Assembly (NCBI GenBank): GCA_029561355.1
Contig: JAKQJD010000225.1
Coordinates: forward strand, 1 to 48,982
Origin: Bacteroidota bacterium
Lineage (GTDB): Bacteria > Bacteroidota > Bacteroidia > Chitinophagales > Saprospiraceae
DNA: 48,982 bases
Direction: 5' to 3'
Made by a program: the position numbers and the translations under genes
The notes under the pieces: generated by a model
Database searches by the model: none
Seen by the model: only the letters and a program-made list of their open reading frames with translations
Told to the model about the DNA's origin: nothing
Shown here: in pieces, positions 21,738 to 30,664 of the stretch
Position numbering within the stretch: the stretch's first letter is position 1
Layout of the letters: the number at the start of each line of letters is the position of its first letter

Positions 21738-24700
21738 TTATTTTTCGATACTGATATCTTTCACCTCATTGTTTCCGTAAAAAACTGGGAAATACATTTG
21801 CTCTACCCGTACCGGATTCACAGTAAAATGTCCGGTAAAACGCGCCTCCAGGGGAATCACAAATGTATATTCACCCACCGGCAGGCGCTCGCAAAAAATG
21901 GCCGTCTTTTCTTTGAAGTACTCCCGATGCACCTCCGGCCAGCCCTTTTGCAGTTTTTCGCCATATGTGCAACCTGCCGGAATGGGTACCTCGATCATCA
22001 CGTAATCCGCCCCTTCTTTTACCTGTACACGTACTTCCAGCGCAGCCGATTCACCGTATCGAAGGTATTGAGCGGGCGTTCCATTTGCCAGCAACAAGCG
22101 GCTGCTCACTTTGAACAGATCGCTGCGTACAGCGGGCGCAGTCTCCCAGCTTTCCCGGTAGGTTGTCAGGAACAACGGACCGCTGCCCGTTTTCCCAATA
22201 CGCATGGCAGTGCCCTGTGCCGCGTCTATTTCCATGGAAACGGGAAAAACCCGGATGATGCTGTCATTCACGGATAGTCGTACCGGGCGGAGCGAGTCGC
22301 TACCGTCCAGCAAATCCGGCACCAGCCGTTCCAGAATCTGCGCGGTTTCCACGGTGTTGCGCTGCACCGGCCGGCTTTGCAGCCAGTAGCGTTCGATGCC
22401 GGAAGTAATGTCTTTCCAGCCGGCAGTGCGGGCAATATCGTATGCCTGTATGGTCTGGACAGCGCGGCGGCTGTACCAGTCCGTTTCACCCTGCCCAAAA
22501 TACATACCGCCGAACACCGTGCGGTGCAGGTATCTCATCAGTGAATCCCGGACGATTTCCGCACCACATAACTGCCTCATTTTCAATCGATTCAACCGAT
22601 CCTTCAAGGTCGGTTTTTTCAACGTATCGTAATAAACCAGGAAAGGTGCGCAGTCGACGTTCACCTGGCATTCGCGCAAAAGCAGCAAGGTGGCACTCTG
22701 ATCGGAAGGGTGCATGGCAGGAAGACGAACCCGAAGGGTCGTAAGTGCACGGTTCAGCCCTTCCGCATTGTATCCGGCCTGCCGGGCTGCAAAAAGTGCC
22801 TTTGTTACGTATGCAGTCATCCAGTTGTTGGGCGCACCGTCGGACCACCAGCCCCAGGATCCGTCGGGCAACTGGGCGTTGTTCAGGCGTTTCATACAGG
22901 CCTGCACGTCTTTTTCATAACGGAAAGGCTGCTTTCGGAGAGCGTCGATCTTTTTGAGCAGCAACAGGGCTACGAGGCGACTGGCAGTTTGTTCGTTGCA
23001 TCCGTACGGGTACTTGTACAGATAATCTATGTCGCGCAGCAGCAGGTCGAGCGGATTGATTTCGGCATGGAGCGTCACGGGCGCGGCGCCTGCCGGAAAT
23101 TCCAGTAAAAAACTGGTATCTCTGTCCAGCGCAACAAACAGTCCTTCGGTTTTCAACATTCCCACAGGCAGCACCGGAATTTTACGCTCCTCACCGTCGC
23201 TGACGTTCCCCTCGCGCATGTCATACACGACGGTAGCGGAATCGGTTTCGGCAGTTATTTCCATGGGAAAATACTCCGACGCGCCCTGGAGCAGCCGCAG
23301 GCGATGTTCACGTAACACCTTGCCATTCAATAAAAAACGGGTGAAAACCGATACCGAATCCTTGCCCCGGTGCACAATGCGGCCCGAAACATCAAAACGG
23401 TCGCCAGCTACGGCAAACCGAGGCAGCGCCAGTTGCGCGGTGGTCGGCTTGAATGCGCGGGTACGGGTAGTGCCCGTGCCTGCGCGTCCTTTTGTGTCGG
23501 TGGCGATGGCGTAAGCATCCCAGGTGGTCAGGTCGTCGGGGAATTTTGCCTGAAAAACAGCCACACCCTGCGCGTCGGTCGTCAGGTGCGGTTGCCAGTA
23601 AGCATTGTCCTTGAAAGCAGAACGTACTTGCGGCGGGGCTGCAAATTCCTCCGTACCCTGCACGGGAGGCACAGCACCCTGCACCCGGATGCCGTCGATG
23701 TAATAATTCGTTGCGGTAGACCGCGAACCTTTGATATTGACGTCTCCGCCATCGAGGGCAACTATACCTGCTACTTTCCCGGTCAGTAAGGAATGTGCCG
23801 CCATGCCATACCCTGTAACAACAACTTCCAGTAGCGATGCACCTTCCGTTAATACACAATCGACATACTTCACACCTGTTCCCGCCAGGATATCTGTGGT
23901 TTGATACGTGGTATAACCGGTGTAGGATACTTCAATGGTATACGTTCCCGGATCTACATCTACGCGGTAATGCCCATCTATGTCTGTTACCACACCTGCT
24001 ACGATTTCGTTGGCCTGAATAATTTTTACTGAAGCCCCGATCAAAGGTTCGCCCGCGTTGTCCGTAATACGGCCTTCCAGAACGGCCCCGGAGGCGCCCC
24101 GTATTCTATACTGCATCGGCTGATATCCCAAAGACTGTCTTTCATTTGTCAAAATGGGTTGAAAAATGCGTTCGAAACGTTCGTCTTTGGATGCCGGGCG
24201 GAATACCCGGTCGGAAAGGTTCAGACACAGCATGGTGTCGCGGCGTATCCACACGTCCTGTTCATACATGGCGCCGTTGTGGGTATAAAGCACGAGGTGG
24301 TGCAGGCCGGGGTTGAGTCCGAAAAAATTCGTGGTACCCGGTGAATAAAGCCCCATAACTGTATCTTTTTGCAACACAATGCCTGTGAGAACGCTGTCTT
24401 TTTTATAGTAATAAATACGCAACGAGCCCTTGCCAGGCTGGTCCGCATCAGGCGTTGTGAAATTATATTTCCGCGCGGCCGGAACAATGTGTCGTGGCCC
24501 CCAGGCCAGATCGAACATGGATTTGGCGGCACCCGTTCTCGGCAACCTGCCCGAAATCTGCATCCATTTGGAGGCATACAAGCGCTCCCGCTGGGGCAGC
24601 ACCTCGTACTCGAACCCGGATTCGAACGGAAAACGTGTAATAAAACCACCCGGCAACACCCCGTTGATGAGTCCGCCGTGGTAAAACGGTCCGATAATAT

Positions 24701-27464
24701 GATATGGATTTGCGCGGTTACCGACGAGGTGAATGCTGCCGGCATCCTGCCAGAAGTAGCGCATGGAATAATCCGGCCCGTTGCGCAGCAGCAACATGGA
24801 CCGTTGAACGGTGGTCCGTTCGAAGTAGTTCAGACTGTCGGGGCGCTGCTCCCAGCGGATGCGGGCGTGGTCGAACGTTGCTCCCGGCGCTTTCAAAGGC
24901 GCCCACTTGCCGTTCCAGCCCAGTCCGGAAATTGACAACGTGTATTTTTTTCCGGGCTCCAGGTAAATACTGTCGATCTGGTACTCGCCCTTTCGCGTCC
25001 GGATGCGCAAGGAATTGTAACCTTTTTCCGCATAAAAACTGTAAGGTTGTCCGTCGGTGGCGCCGTGGTAATAGGCGAGACGCTGGTTCAGAAAGAGCAG
25101 GTAAACGCGTAGTTCCTGAAACTCCTCGATGACGAACGGCGCTATCTGGGGTTTCTGTAAGTAAAGCGAATCTGCGTTGTTGGGAATACCCGGCCAGATA
25201 CGTGTTTCCACTTTTGGAAATTGCCGCGACAAAGCCTTTTCAATGTCTGAAACGAGGGCAAGTACCGGAGGCATTTTTTTCCCGGCATCAGACCCGATGC
25301 GCCTCAATTGATAATAAGGAATGGTGTCCAGATGCAGATGCTCGTACCAGTTTTCCGTAAGTGGCAGTTTCCAGTTTTCTTCGCCCAGCAGGTTGACTTC
25401 AAACGGGTTATCCGGCGGCGGCCGGCGGGATTTATACCGAATGTCCGGCGACCTGTAAGGTTTGTTACCTGCAAACAGGGAATTGTAGGCACCGGCCGTG
25501 AGGCTGGCACCCCGGAGCGGTTTTTTCCGGAAATCCTTCACGTGCACCTTTACCTGTACCTGTTCGCCGGGAAGCACCGTTTCGGGTTGCTCCACGGTAA
25601 CGTCCAGTTGGTTTTTATACAGCAATATGCGGGTAGTCAGTTCCTCCTGCATGCCGCCCCACAGGAATGCAAATTGAGCATTCCATTCGTATTCGCGCGC
25701 GGCAGGGATTTTCATCGTCCACGACGAATCGGTCACCACGCCTTTTTCCCAATCCTGTTTGCCGCGCCAGATGCGGTATTGCACCGGGACAAGGTGCGGG
25801 TTTTGCAGTTCGAATACCACGGTATCTTCTGTTCTGTAAGAAAACGCCGTTACACCGTGCTTGCCGAACACGGCATCAGCCATATTGATGTACAGGTATT
25901 CTTCGCCCGACCGGGCGATATATGCACTCACTTCGGGGTGGATGCGCACCCGATAAGGCAGGGCTACGGGATGGGAACTGGACGGCAACGTATTGAAGTA
26001 TTCCTCCCATTGCACAACTTTGGGCCTGGTTTGCGGATCTTTCCAGTCGACGTACAACCAGCCGCGCTCCATGCGGGCTTCGAAATGTGGAACACGCCGG
26101 TCGACTTGTGAAGTCAGGCTTTTTTGCTGTAATTCTCCGGCGCTGTTTATAAAATAAATGTCGGTCTGTAAGGTGAGATTGGCAGCCGGAAGGTATTGAT
26201 CCGGTATATGCAGGTCCGTTTTCCCGTCGACGGACAAGGCGCCTTCCGTTTGCCAGAGCGTATCGGGCACCAGCACCTCTTTCCCGTAAAACGCCTCCGC
26301 ATACGTATTTTTGACCACCAGTTTGTAGCGGCCGTCGCTCATCGGTTGCCCGGTAGCATCGGTGGCGCTCAGGTGAAAAACGATGCTGTCGCCCCCCAAG
26401 TAGGAATCTTTGTCCTGCGTAAAGGTGTACTTCGCTTCATCCAGCACGTAATCTTCGTAATAAACAGAGCCTCCTACATTGCCTGCATTGGGCCTGAACT
26501 TACTTAACAAGCCGCGTTTGCGGGGTTTGGGATTAGAAAAGGAAAAAAAATAACTGCGGTCTATTTCCATCGAATCGCCCCACACCATTTGCCAGGTAAA
26601 TACGCCGGGGGCCAGCGGCGCGAGGGTGCGTTTGGGAGGATTCCACCCGCCGGAAGCCTGGTATGCCTTCAGATCGACCGGTTTGTTCCAGGGTTTGTTT
26701 TTGTAGTCGGTTATCCAGGCTTTTACTTTCAGCGTATCGCCGGGCCGGTATTTGGGCTGTGAAAAAGCGACGTATCCTTTCCACATTTCCTTTCGGTTCC
26801 ATTTGTTTTGCTTGCGGTAACTGGGAAATTCATGGTAGCGCAGGCGGTTTTGCATGTTCCTGGCGTAGTACCTGGTGTTTTTCAGGATATTCCAGGGCAC
26901 TGCTACTACCCTGCCGACCGGCGTGACGGCAAAATGCTGCCAATGGTAGTTCCGCAGCGAGGCATCGTCTTCCACTTCAATTTTATAAAAGGACGTATGC
27001 CCCAACGCCTTTACTTCCAGAATACGCTCTTGCCTGGGCCGGGCAATGCAGTAGGCCTGCATTTTTTCGTCGAAACGGATCTTACGGCCGTTCATGGTTA
27101 TCCGGGCATCGGAAATTCTCCGGCCTTCGGTGTCTGTCAGAACGAACATCAGGCCGCGCCGGGTGGGTAGCACGTTCAGTTGAAAACTGTTCCGTTCGAA
27201 TGCGGAAACATACACGGATTCCTGCTGGCCGGTAACATACAGGTAATGCCCGGGCGGCAGGTTTTCCCGCAACAGCGTGTCGCTGAATCCGAGCAGGGTA
27301 TGCAGCCAGGTGGAATCGAAGGGCGCTCTGTCTGCCAGTGCGGCACGCGCTTCATGGTCGTCGATACGGTAAATTTCCCCGTATTTGCTGAACGTTTGGG
27401 TGTTTTGAGCGGAAAGGGTGGCGGCAAGCAGCCACAGAAAAGTGAAAATGGCCGGTTTTTTCAT
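21738..27464 (-). CDS. Alpha-2-macroglobulin-family protein with internal TonB-plug-like segment
   Basis: The protein has 1908 residues with signal peptide MKKPAIFTFLWLLAATLSAQ. The N-terminal half has macroglobulin (MG) beta domains (for example PKYRPGDTLKVKAWITDY, DLTTWDAYAIATD). Near residues 1128-1215 lies a carboxypeptidase-regulatory-like domain (EGRITDNAGEPLIGASVKI), then a TonB-receptor plug fragment (LEVVVTGYG, NIKGSRSTATNYYIDGIRV, to about 1260). The A2M core starts near 1286 and contains the thioester motif YPYGCNEQT with C1489 and Q1492. Bacterial A2Ms trap proteases in the periplasm through this thioester. There is no lipobox. The start at 27464 is chosen for its signal peptide; the longer frame reads through the palindrome. 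From memory, similar plug-bearing A2Ms occur in other Bacteroidota. Confidence 0.9.
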   Translation of the reverse strand: MKKPAIFTFLWLLAATLSAQNTQTFSKYGEIYRIDDHEARAALADRAPFDSTWLHTLLGFSDTLLRENLPPGHYLYVTGQQESVYVSAFERNSFQLNVLPTRRGLMFVLTDTEGRRISDARITMNGRKIRFDEKMQAYCIARPRQERILEVKALGHTSFYKIEVEDDASLRNYHWQHFAVTPVGRVVAVPWNILKNTRYYARNMQNRLRYHEFPSYRKQNKWNRKEMWKGYVAFSQPKYRPGDTLKVKAWITDYKNKPWNKPVDLKAYQASGGWNPPKRTLAPLAPGVFTWQMVWGDSMEIDRSYFFSFSNPKPRKRGLLSKFRPNAGNVGGSVYYEDYVLDEAKYTFTQDKDSYLGGDSIVFHLSATDATGQPMSDGRYKLVVKNTYAEAFYGKEVLVPDTLWQTEGALSVDGKTDLHIPDQYLPAANLTLQTDIYFINSAGELQQKSLTSQVDRRVPHFEARMERGWLYVDWKDPQTRPKVVQWEEYFNTLPSSSHPVALPYRVRIHPEVSAYIARSGEEYLYINMADAVFGKHGVTAFSYRTEDTVVFELQNPHLVPVQYRIWRGKQDWEKGVVTDSSWTMKIPAAREYEWNAQFAFLWGGMQEELTTRILLYKNQLDVTVEQPETVLPGEQVQVKVHVKDFRKKPLRGASLTAGAYNSLFAGNKPYRSPDIRYKSRRPPPDNPFEVNLLGEENWKLPLTENWYEHLHLDTIPYYQLRRIGSDAGKKMPPVLALVSDIEKALSRQFPKVETRIWPGIPNNADSLYLQKPQIAPFVIEEFQELRVYLLFLNQRLAYYHGATDGQPYSFYAEKGYNSLRIRTRKGEYQIDSIYLEPGKKYTLSISGLGWNGKWAPLKAPGATFDHARIRWEQRPDSLNYFERTTVQRSMLLLRNGPDYSMRYFWQDAGSIHLVGNRANPYHIIGPFYHGGLINGVLPGGFITRFPFESGFEYEVLPQRERLYASKWMQISGRLPRTGAAKSMFDLAWGPRHIVPAARKYNFTTPDADQPGKGSLRIYYYKKDSVLTGIVLQKDTVMGLYSPGTTNFFGLNPGLHHLVLYTHNGAMYEQDVWIRRDTMLCLNLSDRVFRPASKDERFERIFQPILTNERQSLGYQPMQYRIRGASGAVLEGRITDNAGEPLIGASVKIIQANEIVAGVVTDIDGHYRVDVDPGTYTIEVSYTGYTTYQTTDILAGTGVKYVDCVLTEGASLLEVVVTGYGMAAHSLLTGKVAGIVALDGGDVNIKGSRSTATNYYIDGIRVQGAVPPVQGTEEFAAPPQVRSAFKDNAYWQPHLTTDAQGVAVFQAKFPDDLTTWDAYAIATDTKGRAGTGTTRTRAFKPTTAQLALPRFAVAGDRFDVSGRIVHRGKDSVSVFTRFLLNGKVLREHRLRLLQGASEYFPMEITAETDSATVVYDMREGNVSDGEERKIPVLPVGMLKTEGLFVALDRDTSFLLEFPAGAAPVTLHAEINPLDLLLRDIDYLYKYPYGCNEQTASRLVALLLLKKIDALRKQPFRYEKDVQACMKRLNNAQLPDGSWGWWSDGAPNNWMTAYVTKALFAARQAGYNAEGLNRALTTLRVRLPAMHPSDQSATLLLLRECQVNVDCAPFLVYYDTLKKPTLKDRLNRLKMRQLCGAEIVRDSLMRYLHRTVFGGMYFGQGETDWYSRRAVQTIQAYDIARTAGWKDITSGIERYWLQSRPVQRNTVETAQILERLVPDLLDGSDSLRPVRLSVNDSIIRVFPVSMEIDAAQGTAMRIGKTGSGPLFLTTYRESWETAPAVRSDLFKVSSRLLLANGTPAQYLRYGESAALEVRVQVKEGADYVMIEVPIPAGCTYGEKLQKGWPEVHREYFKEKTAIFCERLPVGEYTFVIPLEARFTGHFTVNPVRVEQMYFPVFYGNNEVKDISIEK

Positions 27465-27482
27465 GACAGGTTTCAGATTACA

Positions 27483-27581
27483 ATATTTCTGGCGATCCGG
27501 TTCAGGAGGAATACAAGTCATCAGATGACTCTGAGTCATCTGATGACTTGTATTCCTCCTGAACCGGATCGCCAGAAATAT
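27483..27581. repeat. Perfect 99-bp palindrome (49-bp arms, one-base centre)
   Basis: Arms 27483-27531 and 27533-27581 are exactly complementary around T27532. The arms begin ATATTTCTGGCGATCCGG and meet at GATGACTCtGAGTCATC. It sits between the stop of the di-haem gene (27676) and the start of the macroglobulin gene (27464), inside the latter's leader. Its words do not match the other spacer repeats here. It would fold into a loop-free cruciform or hairpin. Confidence 0.97.
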
Positions 27582-27675
27582 ACCGTTTTCACTAGTAAAA
27601 ATACCTGCCAAATGTATGGAAAGGTATTTTGTTAGTGCCGACCGGGCGCAGGAATGTGTAAAAGCGATCAGCCGT

Positions 27676-28839
27676 TTACTGAAAAGGGTTCTGAATGTCC
27701 GGGTTGTGGATAAAGGTTGTATCCGTCAGGGTATGCAAAAACTTGATCACCGATTTTTTCTGGCTGTTCGTGAGGCCCGAATACTGGAAAACGTTGCCGC
27801 CGATCGGGAAACCGAGTTGGCGAATAAACGGATCTTCGTTGGACACGCCGAAGCCATTGCCGTTGTAATGATCCACCACCTGTTCGAGGGTAGTGAAACG
27901 CCCGTCGTGCATGTAGGGCGCGCTGAGAGCGATATTGCGCAGGGTAGGTGCGCGGAATTTGCCAAAATCCGTCGGGTTTTTGCTCACCTCGCCCCGGCCT
28001 TTGTCGGGAAAATCGTTCAGACTGGCTACGCTGTCGAGGCCGTTGTTAAAATAGTTATTCCCGGAAAGCGTGATGCCGCCATGGCAGTGAAAACACTGGG
28101 CATCGGGCAAATTGACGTCCTGTCCTTCGTCAAAAAACATGAGTTTCCCGTCGAGTTCCTGGTCGTCCAGCGCATCGGGATTGCCGAGTACGTATTCATC
28201 GTACCGGGAAGTGCCGCTGCTGATCAGGATGCGTTCGAATTGCGCGAGGGCCTTGGCAGCCAGTTCCTTTGTGATTTCGCAGCAGTTCCCGATCCCGAAC
28301 GCCTTGCGGAAAAGTTCGGGGTACTCCGGGTGTTGCTTGAGTTGTTCCACCACGTTAGCCCAGGTGTGGTGCATTTCGATGGGATCTTCCACGGGTTTGA
28401 GGGCCTGGTCTTCGAGTGTCAGGGCACGTCCGTCCCAGAAAAGGCCGTTGTTCGCATAGGCGACATTCAGCAGCGACATGGCGCTGCGCCGGCCGGAAAC
28501 ACCGTCGATACCTTTTGAAACAGCCTTGTTATCGGTAAAATTGCCCTGCGGCAAATGGCACGAAGAACACGACATGGTGCTGTCGGCCGACAAAATGGGG
28601 TCGTAAAACAACCGACGGCCCAGTTGCACCCCTTCCGCCGTCATCGGGTTGTCGGCCGGAACGGGTATTTGCGGGAAATGCGCGGGTTTGAGAATGGTAT
28701 ACGGTGTAGGGTTGTATGAAAAACCCGTCAGGTCGCAACCGCTATCGCACGTATTGTGGTCTTTGCATTGCGCAAGAAAAAGCACCGTCGCTCCGAACAG
28801 GAGCCCCAGAAAATAAATTCGATTAATTTTTCCCTTCAT
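27676..28839 (-). CDS. Di-haem cytochrome c peroxidase / MauG-MbnH-like lipoprotein
   Basis: The protein has 387 residues. It has a lipoprotein signal with lipobox LAQC (Cys25) and two c-type haem sites, CSSCH (91-95) and CFHCH (249-253). The conserved Trp in GLFWDGRA (W135) lies between them, where MauG-type enzymes have the inter-haem Trp; PYMHDGRFTTLEQVVDHY and GLTNSQKKSVIKFL are typical of the family's C-terminal domain. Family members either reduce hydrogen peroxide or, in MauG and MbnH, oxidise Trp of a partner protein. It is the last gene of a tight unit after two MbnP-like genes, 3 bases after the preceding stop, which favours the MbnH-like role. Location: periplasmic face of a membrane. 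Confidence 0.9.
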   Translation of the reverse strand: MKGKINRIYFLGLLFGATVLFLAQCKDHNTCDSGCDLTGFSYNPTPYTILKPAHFPQIPVPADNPMTAEGVQLGRRLFYDPILSADSTMSCSSCHLPQGNFTDNKAVSKGIDGVSGRRSAMSLLNVAYANNGLFWDGRALTLEDQALKPVEDPIEMHHTWANVVEQLKQHPEYPELFRKAFGIGNCCEITKELAAKALAQFERILISSGTSRYDEYVLGNPDALDDQELDGKLMFFDEGQDVNLPDAQCFHCHGGITLSGNNYFNNGLDSVASLNDFPDKGRGEVSKNPTDFGKFRAPTLRNIALSAPYMHDGRFTTLEQVVDHYNGNGFGVSNEDPFIRQLGFPIGGNVFQYSGLTNSQKKSVIKFLHTLTDTTFIHNPDIQNPFQ

Positions 28840-28842
28840 TTT

Positions 28843-29601
28843 TTACTTGACAGAAGTGGCGTTGGCAAAATTGTCCATCACTTTCATGCCGAGGGTAATG
28901 TTGCTCGCGCTGTGCGAGGTGTTACGGTTATTCGCATCCGTAAGATCAAGTAAAACACCGTTGATGGTGAATAGTTTTTTCAGGTCGAACTCCACCGTCA
29001 GTGCACCATTGCTGCCTGTCACCGGAACGTCAGTATTGAAGGAGGCGGTACGGTAAACGGCATCCGAACCGCAGTGGTACGTGAGCGTGCTTTCCGGGTC
29101 GCCTGCGCCGTCGAGGTCGTAGAGGCCCTGCACTTTCGTAAATATGTAACTCTGCCAGCCCGACCAGTACTCATTTTCGCGGTAAAGCGGGTGTGTGGGG
29201 GCGTAATCGCTCGGTTTTTTTGCATTCAGGTCGGAGCGTACGCCGTAGCCGAGTTTCAGCGCCGTGTAATCACCTGCCGGAACAGTATACTGAAACTTCA
29301 CCTCCACAGCTTTGTTGTCGGTCGCCAGGTCGGGGGTGAAATCTACCCATTCGATATCCGACAGCCGTTGTTCACCACCATCTTTTTTCACCAGAATAAG
29401 GTCGGAAAGGAAGGTATTGAACTTGTTCATCTGAACCGTGCGGTCGCCGTACGGGTAGTTTTTATATTTTTCAAGCGCCGCGCCGTCATAGGTGGCTTTG
29501 AACGTCAGGGTAAAATTCTTTTCCGTTTGTGGTTCATCCTTGTCACACGAGGAAAAAAATGCGAGTGAAATGCCGAACAGAAAAAGGTGGAGAAATTTCA
29601 T
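28843..29601 (-). CDS. MbnP-family copper-binding-like lipoprotein (first of two)
   Basis: The protein has 252 residues with a lipobox at FSSC (Cys19). It has the MbnP-like layout: an early strand FTLTFKATYDG, FNTFLSDLILVKKDGG near 61-76, WVDFTPD, ALKLGYGVRSDLN, the aromatic cluster HPLYRENEYWSGWQSYIF (137-154, with W146 and W149), and GALTVEFDLKKLF near the end. In characterised MbnP, a Trp is converted to kynurenine by the di-haem partner MbnH and helps bind copper; this is family knowledge, and which Trp would be used here is inference. The gene lies 11 bases after the second MbnP-like gene and 3 bases before the di-haem gene. The start at 29601 is chosen for the lipoprotein signal. Confidence 0.82.
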   Translation of the reverse strand: MKFLHLFLFGISLAFFSSCDKDEPQTEKNFTLTFKATYDGAALEKYKNYPYGDRTVQMNKFNTFLSDLILVKKDGGEQRLSDIEWVDFTPDLATDNKAVEVKFQYTVPAGDYTALKLGYGVRSDLNAKKPSDYAPTHPLYRENEYWSGWQSYIFTKVQGLYDLDGAGDPESTLTYHCGSDAVYRTASFNTDVPVTGSNGALTVEFDLKKLFTINGVLLDLTDANNRNTSHSASNITLGMKVMDNFANATSVK

Positions 29602-29612
29602 GGATGCTGATT

Positions 29613-30479
29613 TTACTGTGTAACGCTCAAAGCGCCCTGCAAGTTGGATACGATCTGCGATTTCCATGCAGAAATGTCGCCGGTTGTCCAATCGATACCC
29701 TCCAGCAGTTTTTTATGGTCCACGTCGAGTATAATGTTGAAATCATAACCTGTTTCATGTTTAAACGTACCCGTCGCGCTGAACACGGCGTTGTTCAGGT
29801 CGGCTTTTTTCAGAGAAATAGTATCGGGCACGGTGCCTGCAAAGGTATCGCGCGCCACCACCACCTGCAAAAAAACGAAACCTTCCGTTCGTCCGTGCCA
29901 CAGACTGTCTGCCTGTGTGCGCAAGGGGTGACCGGCCGGAGCGCGGGAAGGAATTACACGCTGGGCATTGTCGTCGAGGCCCAGGCGAAACTGAATTTTG
30001 TCGAAAATGCCATCGTTGCGAAACGAACCCGCCACATTGATCAACGGTACCCGGCGCACCAGTATAAAATCGTCGGTAAATATTTCGCGCAGCGTGTCGT
30101 TGCCGACCTGGCTAAAGGTGTAAAGTCCGGCGGTGTCGCTTACCACATATTCTGTTCCGTTCTGAAACAACTGAAAATCAGACAGATAGAAGGATACGTT
30201 TTTCAAAATGAAAGGGTGCCCGTCGGAGGCAACGTACACATTGTTTTCAATGTACAACTGTGTATCGTAATGCTGCGAAACGCCTATCTGTAAATCTGGA
30301 TAGGTACAGCAGTCGCAATCCTTGTCGGCCGAAGCATCGAAATTGGTGGCAGCGATATCCTGGCAGCCTTCCTGCGGTTCGTAACAGGCTACCAGCGAGC
30401 AGGTAAAGAGTAGGAAAAAAGCCGTTTTTAAAAGGCTTTTACCACCCGGTGATGGTACGAAGTACACAAAGAAACCCAT
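29613..30479 (-). CDS. MbnP-like lipoprotein (second of two)
   Basis: About 288 residues from the chosen start MGFFVYFVPSPGG; an ATG at 30548 would add 23 residues. The signal KTAFFLLFTCSLVAC ends in a lipobox Cys. After it comes a four-Cys segment, GCQDIAATNFDASADKDCDC, followed by CTYP, a motif I recall from many Bacteroidota surface proteins. The body has FILKNVSFYLSDFQLF, FRNDGIFDKIQFRLGL, and the MbnP-like segment HPLRTQADSLWHGRTEGFVF, which aligns with HPLYRENEYWSGWQSYIF of the neighbour. The match to MbnP is weaker than for the neighbour. It is the first gene of the three-gene unit. Metal binding is inferred. Confidence 0.75.
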   Translation of the reverse strand: MGFFVYFVPSPGGKSLLKTAFFLLFTCSLVACYEPQEGCQDIAATNFDASADKDCDCCTYPDLQIGVSQHYDTQLYIENNVYVASDGHPFILKNVSFYLSDFQLFQNGTEYVVSDTAGLYTFSQVGNDTLREIFTDDFILVRRVPLINVAGSFRNDGIFDKIQFRLGLDDNAQRVIPSRAPAGHPLRTQADSLWHGRTEGFVFLQVVVARDTFAGTVPDTISLKKADLNNAVFSATGTFKHETGYDFNIILDVDHKKLLEGIDWTTGDISAWKSQIVSNLQGALSVTQ

Positions 30480-30610
30480 CGCAGCCCGGGGCGCTGTCTG
30501 CCAACCTCGCAGATGAAAAAAACCGCTGCTTTGCGACTGTTGTTTCATGGTATGTAGTTTCTGGTGCCGGTTATTTTTCCACCTGTTTCCAATCGTAATT
30601 ATGGGGCAAA

Positions 30611-30664
30611 ATTCACAACTCACTATTCACAACTCACTATTCACAACTCACTATTCACAACTCA
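30611..30664. repeat. Four tandem copies of a 14-base word at an exonuclease stop codon
   Basis: ATTCACAACTCACT repeats head to tail from 30611, and the last partial copy includes the exonuclease stop codon (TGA on the minus strand, 30662-30664). Copies are identical. It is too short, and its unit lacks the repeat-spacer alternation, for CRISPR. Confidence 0.85.

Noticed and set aside
27465..27611. A 49-residue N-terminal extension of the macroglobulin protein
   Set aside because: It translates the palindrome at 27483-27581, and a perfect signal peptide starts at the internal ATG (27464).
30611..30664. Possible CRISPR array
   Set aside because: The 14-base copies are directly adjacent with no spacers, and no cas gene is present.
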